Shown: in pieces, positions 11,160 to 22,314 of the stretch
How positions within the stretch are numbered: the stretch's first letter is position 1
How the letters are laid out: each line of letters begins with the position of its first letter
DNA from: Apricaphanius iberus
Taxonomy: Eukaryota > Chordata > Actinopteri > Cyprinodontiformes > Aphaniidae
Direction of reading: 5' to 3'
Assembly (NCBI GenBank): GCA_028564705.1
Contig: JAPXFQ010000344.1
Location: 563,001 to 627,000 of the forward strand
DNA length: 64,000 nucleotides
The notes under the pieces: model-generated
What the model was told of the DNA's origin: nothing
What the model saw: only the letters and a program-made list of their open reading frames with translations
Databases searched by the model: none
Translations under genes and position numbers: made by a program

Positions 11160-11272
11160 CAGAAAGATGTATGCTCTTTAACCTGTCACCCTTCTCTTAA
11201 ATCAGGTTCCTCTGAAGATGGAGTCGACTGATTCGCGATGACCCCCGTCCTCTTTCATCCGTTTTGTGGCAC
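11160..11272 (-). other. eya2: candidate 5' UTR exon of eya2
   Basis: Inferred non-coding exon. Seen on the minus strand: a long pyrimidine tract (ttttttttatttttctccaa) ending in TTTTAG, 113 nt of sequence, then a strong donor CTG|GTAAGAG. All three frames contain stops, so it cannot be a fully coding internal exon. Spliced to the 8620 exon, the frame reads TGA CAG GTT AAA ... TTC TGG ATC AAA GCC ATG GCT, placing an in-frame stop 12 codons before the eya2 Met. The exon also holds an 18-codon upstream ORF, starting MKEDGGHRES and ending in TGA. The evidence is splice-site quality and frame logic only. I know of no homologous exon to compare it with, and the sequence could be a chance pair of sites. 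Confidence 0.4.
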
Positions 11273-13735
11273 CTAAAATTGGAGAAAAATAAAAAAATCA
11301 ATAAATACACCTCTAAGATGTAGAACGTTTAAGGATAAAAAGACAATATGAGAATAAATACTGTATTAGGGTAAAACGTTTTATCTGAATTTGTCTCTCT
11401 AAATTGTAAATAGTGCTTCCAGGAAAATTGTTGACTCACTCTCCTGTCTTGCACCTTAACTTTGCGCACTTTAAAAATATTCAGCCTGTCTAGCCGCAGG
11501 AGGAACATAAACCACAAGAACAAAGGTATGTTTCAGCCAAGCGACAGAACCATGCCTTTTTTTAATACTACTCTCAGTGACAAACAGTAAAGCTTTGTTA
11601 AAACAAACAGGATTAGACAGGAGCTTTTGCAGTAATTATTTCTGATAGATTTCTGTAGATTCATATTTCTGTAGACACTTTTGATTAACATATAATCAGC
11701 AAGTTGCAATGAGTACTAACCATAAATCATGGTTATATGGTCATAACATGTTGGTTTAGAATGCAAAATTTTGTTTGGCACACATTTTTGAATTTCTCTT
11801 TACTTTGAAAATAATTAAAATACTGAAGAAAAACAAGAATTGGTGGAATAAATTTGCATTCATTTTCAATACTGTTTATTTCACACAGGATCAAAATATA
11901 TACATACATTCCTGCAACTTTTTAAAATACATGGTAAAGAAGACTCAAAAAGGAAAACTCCTAGTTACAACTCTGTGATTACCATGACTTACCTTAGGTG
12001 CCTGCATAACTAGGATTTGTTTAACTTAACTATTCAATCTACCAATACTCGAAATAATCAGCATTTAAAAGAAAGCCCATAAAGAGCTCAGAAGAGGAGA
12101 GGATGATTAAAACGTCCAAAAGGCTCACCCTTGGACAATTAGCAAATTGCCTGGGAGCTTTGCACCTGTAACTAACAATATTTAAGTCTTTAATTAACTA
12201 GAAATTTATGGAACACGATAATTGTTGTCTGCATTAAAAATAGTTTAAAAGTGTCACGCCATAATACGACTCCAAACACAGGAATGGGTTCAAGTTCTTT
12301 CTCAAAGCTTTTTGTAACGATGGTATTTTGCAGCTTAGTCACTGAGTCGTAACAAAGGCCTGGAAATCATGCATCTCACATAAACATACGTTCCCCTTAC
12401 AATGTTTTTCTCTCTTATTTACAAAACTTTTCTTTTTGCATTAATGAGAAAAGTATGTTGTTGAGGATTACTGTTTCTTTGAAATGTGGAATATTCTACA
12501 TTGCTTATAAACATTGAATGGAACCCCCCCAAACGTTTTTATGATAGAAAAACTGGCAAATTTCATATGTGAATTTCATCACTGGTCTATTTTTGTTCCC
12601 TTTTTTGTGATGCTACTCGGTCTTTCTCCTTAATTTCGCTTTTTCCTTTGGGCCGCTGTGGTGTAACAATGCTGCAACAGAAATTAAATCTGGTTGAAAA
12701 CTAGACTAGAGAGACAGATGACAGTAATGAATTGTTAAGGGAAGATGCTTTCAAAGAAGCATCCATCAAGCTTGGCGAGAAGTTTAAAAGAAAAAAAATT
12801 ATTAATACAGCTTTTTTTTTTTTTAGAAATGTAAACTTTTATTTTAAGGCCTGATTTATTATTTTTAATTCATTTAAAATCAGAATGAGTCCAAAAGCTT
12901 TTCAATTTTTCATTACTCCTGGTTCCATCTTTATCAGAGCAGATTTTGTAGCTCAAAACGACACACTGGTCTCAGGCAAGAAAAGTATGAGAGCTATACA
13001 CATCCTAAAGCTTTCCACAGATCAAAATTGATAATAATGGTAATTTAGCATGATTTCAGCATGGACACGAATGCGTTTGCTTGTCACCAGTGAGACGGTT
13101 CAGGGTGAGGCCACAGAGCAGGGCGTACAAGGCCATGGGAACTACAGGACGCCGGAGGAGAGATGAGCCGAGCTCAACAAAGCCGTGGAGAGCCGAGGTC
13201 TGAAACTAAAGCTAAAACAAACTCAGCGGGGCCGCAGGGGGCCCAAAGGGGGCCACAAGGCCAGCCCCACCAGCTTCACCTGGGTTCCAGGAATCTGCTA
13301 GACCGCTGCTTCTTTCACGGATATCAAATTCTAGCTTTTATGTCGTGTGTTGTGCATATGAAAGCAGAAACTGTAAAAAGGAAATCCTAATTACTAAACT
13401 ATTTAAAAAAAACACCTGACTACAGAAGTCTAAATGAGTTTTGGAGACAGTTAAAATGCTGCCAGTGAAATTTGACAGTTTGACCGACAACATCTGAAGC
13501 TAAGTGACAATGAAATTCACTCACAATTTTGTATTTGTTATCCATATTTAGATAATTTAAGAAAAACTTTCTGAAAACCTAACGTACTGGAAAACAAGAC
13601 AATTTTCCACTTATTTTGTCGAGCTGCCAAACAGTTTGTAGTCATAAACTTAGTTGTTATGATTTGGGAAAAAATCCCACTAAGCATGACAAAATAAAAC
13701 AGCCGCTCTGACATAAAGTAGCTTGGCCAAAAGTA
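11273..13735. other. intronic sequence, no gene recognised
   Basis: AT-rich unique sequence with short homopolymer runs (for example T(13) near 12813). A GC-richer patch at 13080-13330 contains a 75-codon plus-strand frame without recognisable domains or splice-site support. No repeat family seen elsewhere in the window occurs here. Confidence 0.45.
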
Positions 13736-14060
13736 GGGTTGGGCCGATATCGATACCAATATTGGAAATACTCGCCGATACTGCAAAAAAAGAAGGTATC
13801 GGTACTTCTGTCTAAACACGATCCGATTCCATGCAATTATTTCGTCCTGACCGACCCCAACGCATACTGACACAGGCAGTGATAAAATCTTGCATAATGG
13901 TTGTTTCACTCCATGTCACTCAAGAAAACCGAATTACTGACAAAGTACGTTCGACTCCGCTACTCTAGGTGGCGACATACTCTTTGGCTGACATTCATCC
14001 AGTAAACAAACGTTGGCAGCAGTGAAGCTGACGGAGTAAAAGCAGAGTATGAACAATGAG
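13736..14060 (+). mobile_element. hAT-like fragment (GGGTTGGGCCGATATCGATA end)
   Basis: The stretch opening TAGGGTTGGGCCGATATCG, with following words CTCGCCGATACTG and GGTATCGGTACTTC, is a typical teleost hAT terminus. I found no inverted partner, so the right limit is arbitrary. It is related in word composition, but not alignable end to end, to the GATACC family at 7267. Confidence 0.4.
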
Positions 14061-15969
14061 ATGACAACAATGCCGAACAGAAAATGTTGTAATTATTCTA
14101 CTGTTTGTGTTACACGCCTTGTCATTCCTACTTCAGCTGTCTCGTCACTTCCTGTGAAAAGCTCATCTAAGCACATAAACCACCAGGGAGCTGCAGGTAA
14201 TTTATAAATCAACCCTGCTGACATGTGCATATGTGCCGTAAGCTAATGTAATTCTTACATTCTTAAAATCAAAAAACAAAAACTATTGCGATATACAAAA
14301 TAAATTATTACCCTTTTAAATACATGCACATTAAAATATTCTATTAATTTAAAATAAATAAGTATGAAATAATAAAATGTAGTTAACTTGTGGCTATCAG
14401 CTTGTATAGGCACACATATAATCAAAGCAAGTGGAACTTTTTTGTTTTAACTGTTCAATAGTAAAATGTGCAGTGCAGATATTTGAGAGTCAGGTCAAAT
14501 CGTTAAAAAATGTCTATCACTTAACTCTTCAAAATAAGAAAAATGAAAAAGTGTGTGTGTATGTGTGTGCTATGCAGACTGACAACGGCATGTGGAAGAA
14601 GAAAAAAAAAAGATTGTGCCCAGTAAAGTAAAAAAAATTCAATATTTTCTTTATTTAAAGTATTGTAATAAGAAAATATAGGTATTGACTAGGATTGACT
14701 AGGATCTGTATATGTGCATTTCAAAAGTTCAGCTTTATTCAGACTAAGGTAATAATATGGCTTTCTCTTTCTGCACCTAATTAATCAATGGAAAAAAAAC
14801 TTCTTTGGAATAATATTGCACCCCACACAGACCAATACTACTCTAATAAAAATGAAATACAAAAGGAATCAATCAAAGGAATAATTTAAATATTGAGTAT
14901 GCTGCGATGTCACAGAAAATTAAAACTATAAGTAGTTGTGTACCCCCAGAACACACACAGACACACACATATATGTTGCTGCTCTTATTAAACCAACAAA
15001 ACCAAGAATCCTTTTAGTTTTGGGGTTTATAAGCATTATAATGAAGAGTTTCTTCCATTCAAAAGAAGCATGTAAGTAAAATAATAAAAAGGTTGATTTA
15101 AACCTAAAGCTGCCAGGGATATAAATGATGTTTGGCCTACATTTATAATCCAAAATCCCTCAAATTAGTATAGTGGTGTCATCACTTGACTGGTGGTTAG
15201 TGGTGAATAAATAAGCCAATGTTGTCCAATTTCAATCATTTGCGAAAATCAAGCTATAAGAACTTGTATATGCTTTTCAATTTAAGTCTGCGTTTACAAT
15301 CTCAATATTTGAAATATCTTCCCATCTGCCTGAATGTGACAAAAGAGTCATATTACACATTGTAGTGACAGTCAGACGGTTTGAACTTTGCTGAAGCAGT
15401 CAATCAACAGCCTGAGAAGTTGACTTGCCGGTCTATAATCATACCATATGGGACCCCACCTGGAGCCCCTAATTTAGACCGCCAGCACAAGTGCCTGGGG
15501 GAAATCTGGAGGGGCCGAATCACTGTTGCATAGAGATGTCTCTACTTAGTTACTGATAAAAGACGTGGGACAAGGGGGCCACTATCTGGGTCTGTGGGAC
15601 ACAGTTTTTTTTTTCTTTCTGTGTGTGCGTGGGGAAAATGGTACCATCTGCCATCTACTGCCGTCCGCAAATATAACTGAAACACAGCTAATAGAGAGAG
15701 AGAGAAAGACAGGCAGGGCAGAAAAAAAAATGAGCAAAAAGACATAATTCTATTTTAATAGTATAGAACGAATTAATAAAAAGGATTTGACATGCAGAAT
15801 AGGGAAGATCAATATCCACAGTTTTTTTTTCTTCTCTTTACTAAAAAAAGTAATTAAAAAAAAGAGATCTCAAAATAAAATCAAGAGAAACCAATTGTAT
15901 TCAGGGGTCACTATGATCTCAGAAAGAATAAAGCAGTTTGTTAGAGAACATTTGTGTCTTTCATCCTGG
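14061..15969. other. intronic sequence, no gene recognised
   Basis: Unique AT-rich sequence with a small (GT)n-like patch near 14551-14568 and an (AC)-like patch at 14950-14970. The overlapping frames between 15542 and 15747 cross simple-sequence T/A tracts and lack recognisable content. Confidence 0.4.
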
Positions 15970-16140
15970 ACCTTATTTTTAGCATTTACCACTCAGACAA
16001 GTTTGGAACCACTTGGAGTCCTTTGGGAGAAGTTCATATCCAGTCACGATCAGCGTATAATGTCAGTCAATCAGGGTAGGAGATTTTCCGCCTGTAATAA
16101 GACGTTATCTGCCCCAAAACTCCTTCATTTAACCATGTTT
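15970..16140 (+). repeat. two-copy dispersed repeat, copy 1 (about 170 bp)
   Basis: Aligns in the same orientation with 38508-38696. Shared words are ACTCAGACAAGTTTGGAACC, ACTTGG(A/T)GTCC, CGATCAGCGTATA, CCGCCTGTAATAAG and TTAACCATGTT. Both copies stop at CCATGTT, suggesting a defined end. It contains no open frame shared between copies and no known family signature. Confidence 0.75.
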
Positions 16141-16349
16141 GTTATTAATCATTAGCACTACTCCGCTCTAACCTTCTTTGTTCTGTTCTGGGGGGATTCA
16201 GAGGCTTACAATTAGGCGAGGGAAAAAATCCGATTGAATTAATTAATTACAATTTTTTGTTGTAGGTGATTTAAAAACTAACTAAATTGAGTTTTTGCAT
16301 AATGCTGCATTTTTTGGTTCCCCGGAGATTCAGTAGCATTAGTTTCACA

Positions 16350-17256
16350 TAGCAGTATGGTAAAATTTTCCTATCAAGGTATGTTTTAAAACATATCCGT
16401 ATTACGGTATTTAACTTTTTTTTTTCCATACAAGACCGTTCATTTTCACATTATCTTATAAGAATGAATAATATAAAAATGTGCTTTAGACAGCCTGCAT
16501 CATGTTGTTTTTTCCAGACACAGGTGAATGATATGAAAATAATTAAAATGATTAAGATTCTAGTAGACATTCTTGATGTTCTAAGGCTGAAAGTATACTT
16601 GGTTTTTAACCTTACGTTGGTGCAAGCAGCAAATTGCATGTTGCACTGGCTTTGCATGTAGTACTGAAGAATCCTGCTAGGGGGCAGAGTACAGACTCAG
16701 ACCAGATAGTGCCAAAGAAGAAGTAAAATAAACATGGCGACCGTAGGAGATTATTAACTGGTTAATATTCAGATAACAAAAAAACAAAAAAAAGATGGCA
16801 GAAGTATCGTAGGTGGTATGTAAAACATATTTACAGCTATTTTTTATTTCTTTCCTACTGGTTTTGCCGCCGTTGACCGCGTGTTCCTACAGACGGTCAA
16901 GTGCTCTACACTCCCCCCTACTGGTTACTCGCAATAGCGCTTTTAAAACATATGCTGTTCGGTTCTCATCAGACCCTTCGAAGCCGATAAACTTCTAAAC
17001 TACAAACGTAACTCCTCTTTTTGGGCTCCGCTCTGGTAGCTCCTGCCAGCAGCTGTACTTAGTTAAAAACGTAACTTTTCACACTGTGGTGAAGAGCGTG
17101 TAGCAGTGAAATCAGTCACCACTGAAATACGTCCCCACATTAAAAGTTCCGGAAGTTGTCTGAGCTATTCACTGGTATAGCTGCATATAAAAAATTTATA
17201 TCATAACGGAAATAAACACCGGTTTTCGATATGAACTGGTATACCGCCCAGGCCTA
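16350..17256 (+). mobile_element. hAT-like TIR element, copy 2 of the 3280-4216 family
   Basis: Starts near TAGCAGTATGGTAAAATTTT and ends ACTGGTATACCGCCCAGGCCTA. The right end preserves the family terminus (TAGGCCTGGGCGGTATACC on the other strand) better than copy 1, whereas the left end is more decayed. The shared block ATGGCGACCGTAGGAGATTA is near 16735. It is directly followed, after about 11 bp, by a Tc1 fossil. Confidence 0.65.
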
Positions 17257-17267
17257 GTAACAGCCAT

Positions 17268-17640
17268 GAAACACCGCAGACATGTTGAAGAATGTTGCCT
17301 GGTTAGATGAAACCAGATACATGAAAGTTTTTGGTCTAAATATAAATGCTACGTGTGGAGACAATGGTACATTCCGAACAAACTTCCTAGAATGGTAAAT
17401 GATGGTGTAAGCATGATGAATGGAAGAGGAATACTGCTGCCTACAGGACAAAAAACTCCCAGACTACAGAGGTCATTAACCTTCCAGTAGGAAGCCAATC
17501 TAATACAGAAGGGCATTTAGAGCAAAGCATTATCATGAGTTAAAATAGCTAGTTAAAGTGCAAACCTAAATGTAATTGAAAATCTGCGGCAACACTTGAA
17601 AATTGCTATTCATGGATGTGTAAATCCCATAGAAACATAG
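17268..17640 (+). pseudogene. Tc1/mariner transposase fossil
   Basis: Decayed C-terminal half of a Tc1-like transposase, whose DD34E catalytic domain cuts and pastes DNA at TA sites. Seen: TTAGATGAAACCAGATACATG, followed by AAAGTTTTTGGTCTAAATAT, corresponds to the family's F-S-D-E-T-K...F-G block. Later AATGTAATTGAAAATCTGCG and AACACTTGAAAATTGCTATT translate as N-V-I-E-N-L-R-Q-H-L-K-I-A-I-H, the classic N-x-I-E-N-L-W-x-x-L-K segment bearing the last catalytic acid, with Trp changed to Arg. Stops and frameshifts separate the blocks, and neither terminal inverted repeat is visible. Confidence 0.65.
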
Positions 17641-17940
17641 CAACATAAAGTACAAGCTAGACCTTAAAAAGTACATACTCTGGAAAGCTTAATGCAAATG
17701 CATGCCACACTTTGTAGATTTTTTCGAAATCAGACATGGGGAATCTTTTTTCTTCTACTTCACAATGATGCTGGTCGGTCGCCAAAAATAATAAAAATAC
17801 ACCGCGATTTGTAATGAGAATGTGACAAACTATAAAAATGTGAAAGTGCATTAATACTCCTGCAAGGCACTCTGTGGTCCAACCTTTTAGGCTGGGGGAT
17901 AAATTGATTTATGTTTATGAAGTTTTAATCAAGAATATTT

Positions 17941-18110
17941 TTTTCTAAAGCCCTACTTCAGCTACAACCTCAGCAGCTCAGAGTGATGTCAACCCGCCCA
18001 GGATCTACCATCTTGTTTTTCCAAGGATACTTGAATTCTTGTCAGCTCAGGTCAGGTTTAACTGAAATAAAAGTTTTTGAAATATTTTTTGTTGGATTTT
18101 GGGATGTAAA
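17941..18110. repeat. dispersed repeat shared with 42360-42520
   Basis: Shared words in the same order: CTACCATCTTGTTTT, CAAGG-TACTTG (AGAAGGGTAGTTACAG in the other copy), TCAGGTCAG, then TGAAATAAA and GAAAATATTTTT(T/G). The other copy ends in a hAT-like GGCCAAATCGCCCAGCTCTA, so this is probably a truncated member of a non-autonomous hAT family. Confidence 0.45.
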
Positions 18111-19691
18111 AATGTGAGGTTTCATTTATAAGGCCCTGTCACCAGGCCCTAGTTGAATCTACCATACAGGTTTATTGCAAGTCTCCCTTATCACCTCTGG
18201 AGTTGCACAATATATTAAATCATAAAACTGGTACGGTTGCAAAGGATAGCTTGGACAAAATCTGTAAAGTTTTGTGCTATTTCAATGTACTCTTCATGTG
18301 TTTGGCTGGTTTGATTCCAACAGCTGATAGGAATTGTTTTTGTGAAAAAGCTGCTAAAGCTCCCAGGGCGTGGTTAGGGCATTGTAAGGATGGGTTAACA
18401 AAAAAAAGAAGAAGAAGAGAGTGAGGAGCAGCCCTGATTACAACCATGTGCTTTTGATTGTGTAAATTTAACCATGTTTTTAATTTGTGACTTAACCAAA
18501 CACTTCCCATTTCCAAACAACAACATTTTAATGTCTAAAAAACCAAGTACCATGTAATGTACCCAAAACAGAAAGCGTGCCAAAAACAACAGTCGGTACG
18601 GCACAATGTTTTATAGGAAATGTGAAGCATTACCAATGTGGAGGGGACTTTGTTATTATGTTTTAGCTGTGAATACGGAACCAAACACTCAAACGTGCGT
18701 TTTTATGTGAAGCAGCAATCTGAAGACAACTCTGCGTTGCATCATTTAAATAGTTAAAAACATGTTTTACACTCTCACATAGAATCCCTATGTCTTGTTT
18801 GAAAAAAAAAAAAAAAGTCTTTGAAGTCATGTATGAAGTTTCTAGACATTTTGAAAACTGCACAAAAATGTTCCTCGAAAGCAGGGTGCATTTTTCATGC
18901 AAATCTTGATCTGTTGAAACTGTACTTTAAACTAGCTTCATATACAATATAAAAATATATTTCACTTCCTAAATGCCATTTTGACGGCTGCCTTGTCAGA
19001 ACAGAAGACATGTGCTCCTAAATGAATACAAACGAGTCAGTTAAACTAGCAGTTTTGAGGTATTCCCCCACCCCCGCTCCACCAAACAAAGCATTCCTGT
19101 TATTTGCCATTTTATCACGGAGAGATCAGGTTTTGGATGGCTACGTTAATGCTTCGATAATTAAGACATTCTGTACTGAACCTCGTCTGCTTTTTCTATT
19201 ACAGTACTTCCCTGTATTTCTTTGATCATATCCAACTACACCACATGGTAAAATAATTTAGAAGATTGTGAAAAGACGACAGAAAGAACATAATAATTTA
19301 TACTAACTGGGCTATAATGCTTCCATTACCAACTAAATACCTGATAAACATGATTGACCATTTATGAGCTTCCTGGCTGATTAATCCTTATATACAGGTT
19401 AAAAACTAAACTGCACTCATACTAAACTACAAACACTCTCTAAATCGAGTCAACGCTGGCTGCAGACGACAACATCTTTTCCAGAAATCCAACAACGGGG
19501 TCCAGTTATTCTCAGGCGGTGGTGAAGCTGTTGTCGGCACACTGTAACTTTACCCCCGGGCTTGATGGACTTCTCTTTTTCACCGAGTGACTCCAGCAAC
19601 AAGACGGCTTCAAAAATCGTCTGATGCAACAATTCTTATCTCTGGTTCTGAAGCAGCCACTATTTCCTTGTTTCTAAATTCCCCTGTTTTA
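18111..19691. other. intronic sequence, no gene recognised
   Basis: No repeat shared with the rest of the window and no recognisable exon. A(14) tract at about 18801-18815. Minus-strand frames at 18277-18604 are unsupported. Confidence 0.4.
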
Positions 19692-20622
19692 GGGGTGGGG
19701 ATCAATTCAAATTTGAAGAATCGATTCCGATTTTCAAGAGTTAGAATCGATTATCATTTATAATTTTAATTGAGATTGATGCGTTCAGTTTATTTTGGCA
19801 GTGCAATTGTTTTGTTAAATCTTATGTCTGCTGTATTGTATGTATGTATAGGCACTTAACTTAATAATTTCATTTTCTTGTCCTTTTTTTGGATTGAACT
19901 TTAGTAACTATTGATAATAGGCACAAAATGCATTTACGAATTAACCATGGGAATGGGGGATTTCTTGTTTGTCTAGTTGAATGTTAAAAACCCATAAAGA
20001 CTTAAATAAAAATAAAAATACAGGTATCTGGTATTGGGGCTGATACCGTTCTTATATACTGTATTGGTTAGAGTTAACCATGAAGCGATACTTTAAATGT
20101 GGAAACTCTGTAATAATTTCACAGAAAATGTTTATTTCTCACTTGAAATTTTAACTTTGTGGTCATTGTTCTTTACCTTTTATTTTTTATCTCATTCACC
20201 ATCATTTATTATAACAATCAGAGAAGAAAATAAAACCTGTCTTCCAATTCATTGCATTTTTTGTGTGTGGTAGAAGTATCAGCACTGGTACTCGGTATCG
20301 GCAAGTACTCAAATCCAAGAAATCTGTATCGTATCGGTTTGAAAAAAAGTGGTATCGTTGCATCCCTAAATCCAATACTTTTTGATCCGGTTCAAACTGA
20401 TTCAGATTGATATAGATCCGGTTCAGTGCTACTAAAATTTTAATTTTGAGGTGCTATCGTAGTTATAAGTTCAATGGGGAAAATTCTTTTAACACTTTCA
20501 GACGCAAGACTTAAAATGGCCGTCTGGACTTTTCCTTCCTATTTTTAAAAAATCTAGCAGATTTTTGAACTTGCTAATCGATTTGATTTCAACGAGAATC
20601 GATTTTCCGATTTGTTTCAACC
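19692..20622 (+). mobile_element. hAT-like element (AATCGATTC family) interrupted by a MITE
   Basis: Starts TAGGGGTGGGGATCAATTC with GAATCGATTCCGATTTTCAA and GAGTTAGAATCGATTATC. The right part repeats AATCGATTTGATTTCAACG and AGAATCGATTTTCCG. The same sequence occurs inverted and uninterrupted at 34238-34574 (AGAATTGATTCGACCCC; GAGTTAGAATCGATTATC). The interior 20026-20368 is absent from that copy and is a GGGATGCAACGATACC MITE, so the insertion order is clear. Confidence 0.65.
20026..20368 (-). mobile_element. hAT MITE, family GGGATGCAACGATACC, copy B (nested)
   Basis: Minus-strand copy: plus-strand sequence runs GGTATCTGGTATTGGGGCTG to GGTATCGTTGCATCCCTAAA. It is inserted inside the AATCGATTC element and contains the family interior (AAATGTGGAAACTCTG, TTTCACTTGAAATTT-type words, AAAACCTGTCTTCCAATTC). 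Confidence 0.65.
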
Positions 20623-21345
20623 TCCATGCATTCTTACTCTTGCTTTTTAACAATCGGGTTCACCTCCCGTGTCTCAGAATTAGGACAAAGAGTGTCTTTT
20701 AAGATTTCTCTTCTTAATATTGCAAAACTTGTAGCAAGACCACCTACTCCAGGGCCTAGGCCCCGTTTCCCTCCGAATCAGTGCTCGGTGACAGAGGGTC
20801 AGGGAGAGAGACAGCTGGTAGACCTCCCACCAGTCTGGAGGAGAGGACTAGGCTGACCCCAGTCAGATGGTGGTCTGGCTCCCAGGTAACAAACATCTGG
20901 TCAAGAGATGGTGGGGTTGCACATTTAGAAGCGACACACGCCCCACTGCTCCTGCCTTCGCTAATGAACTCGCTCTCACGCGCAGGCACACCCACCCACA
21001 GACTCCGCTTTATTACTCATTAGGATGAAAAGGTTCGCCCTTAATCAGGCTCTTCTGCGCGGGACGGCGACTGGCCGCCCTAGTTGCTAACAGCTGGTCA
21101 GACGGAGCTAACTGGAGACGCAGCCAGGTCCAATTACCTCTTTTCAACTAAAATGAGTGAATAACTGTTTCTTAAGGGAAAAGAGACAGTAGGAATAAAG
21201 CAGAGTAACATTGATCGAAGGTTTATGAAGAAAGAGGAATTGAAATTACATTATTAGATGGAAAGACTATCTTCAGAAATGATCACCTTATGAAAACATG
21301 AGAAAGCATTTAAATAGCCAAATAAGATTACGTCAATAAAAAAAG
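20623..21345. other. unique, GC-richer intronic block
   Basis: 20720-21130 is more GC- and CpG-rich than its neighbours, with overlapping open frames on both strands (20626-21023) that show no family resemblance and no consistent splice sites. It could be regulatory; no direct evidence. Confidence 0.3.
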
Positions 21346-21670
21346 TAGGGTGCAACGATTCCACGTTTTTACAAACTGATTCTGATACTTGGATCTGAGT
21401 ACTTGCTGATACAGAGTACTGGTGCCAATACTTTTACCATACAAGCAAACAATGATTTGGAAGACAGGTTTGATTTTCTTCTCTGCCTGTTACAACAAAT
21501 TATGGTGAATTAGATAAATAAATAAAACATTAATATAATAACCACAAAACAAAAATTTTGAGTGAAAAATAAAACATTTCTGCAAAATTATAGCAGAATT
21601 TCCACATTCTAGGTATTGGATCGGGGTATCGGTTCACTTTAGTACATTAGAACGATATTGGTGCGTCCCT
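21346..21670 (+). mobile_element. hAT MITE, family GGGATGCAACGATACC, copy C
   Basis: Runs from TAGGGTGCAACGATTCCACG to AACGATATTGGTGCGTCCCT. Interior words TTGGATCTGAGTACTTGC and GAAGACAGGTTTGATTTTC match copies A, B and D. Ends are degraded and no target duplication is discernible. Confidence 0.6.
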
Positions 21671-21699
21671 GGAAAAAGGATAAAAAAAACCAAATGGAA

Positions 21700-22314
21700 G
21701 TACTGGGCAATATTAAAGGTAGAAATGATCTAAATGTAGCCAACGGTAGAGATTTTGACTATGCCGTGGTGACGCATTTTGATGATGTCATCAAGCTGGG
21801 TCTACATACTTTTAACCAGGGACGCAAAGATGCTGATGTTCAGTGTTTGTCTTCACACTAGATATTAAAAATGTACGGTTTGTTGTTTCTCCATTTAAAA
21901 AAAAAAAATAATAAGTTAAACCTGAATGATTTAATTCAAAAACATTATTATGTTTCTTTTTGTGCAATAATAAATGTATAAATAAGGATAAGGAAAGCAG
22001 ACAATTTTTTTCATAGTATTCGGCTTTTATTTAATTCAATATATATCCATCTTTATTCATGTTGTGAGAATTTTTGTGTTGCATTATTTTGGAAAAAACG
22101 AATATAATATTTTTTAAATGAATTTTGCATAATACATTTTTATTTCTGGCATTCTAAACCTTTTTGAAGGTATCATTGTGTCTGGAAAGTGAGAATGTTC
22201 ATGTCATTTTGACATATATAAAGAAAAAATAATAATATACAGCTATAAGTATCATTACAGCACACACTTTATATTGTATCGCAATATAGATTTGATGCCA
22301 TCACCCAGCCCTAA
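21700..22314. mobile_element. possible hAT-like element ending ATCACCCAGCCCTAA
   Basis: The right end reads GCAATATAGATTTGATGCCA followed by TCACCCAGCCCTAA, whose complement TTAGGGCTGGGTGATGGCAT is a widespread teleost hAT terminus. On the left, TACTGGGCAATATTAAAGG may be the decayed partner. The interior is AT-rich and non-coding. Confidence 0.4.

Noticed and set aside
13163..13390. 75-codon Gln/Pro/Gly-rich frame as an exon
   Set aside because: Composition follows the local GC-rich patch; no acceptor/donor pair in frame and no match to EYA N-terminal sequence.
20626..21023. Overlapping frames on both strands in a GC-richer block
   Set aside because: Open on both strands because of composition; neither shows a known motif.
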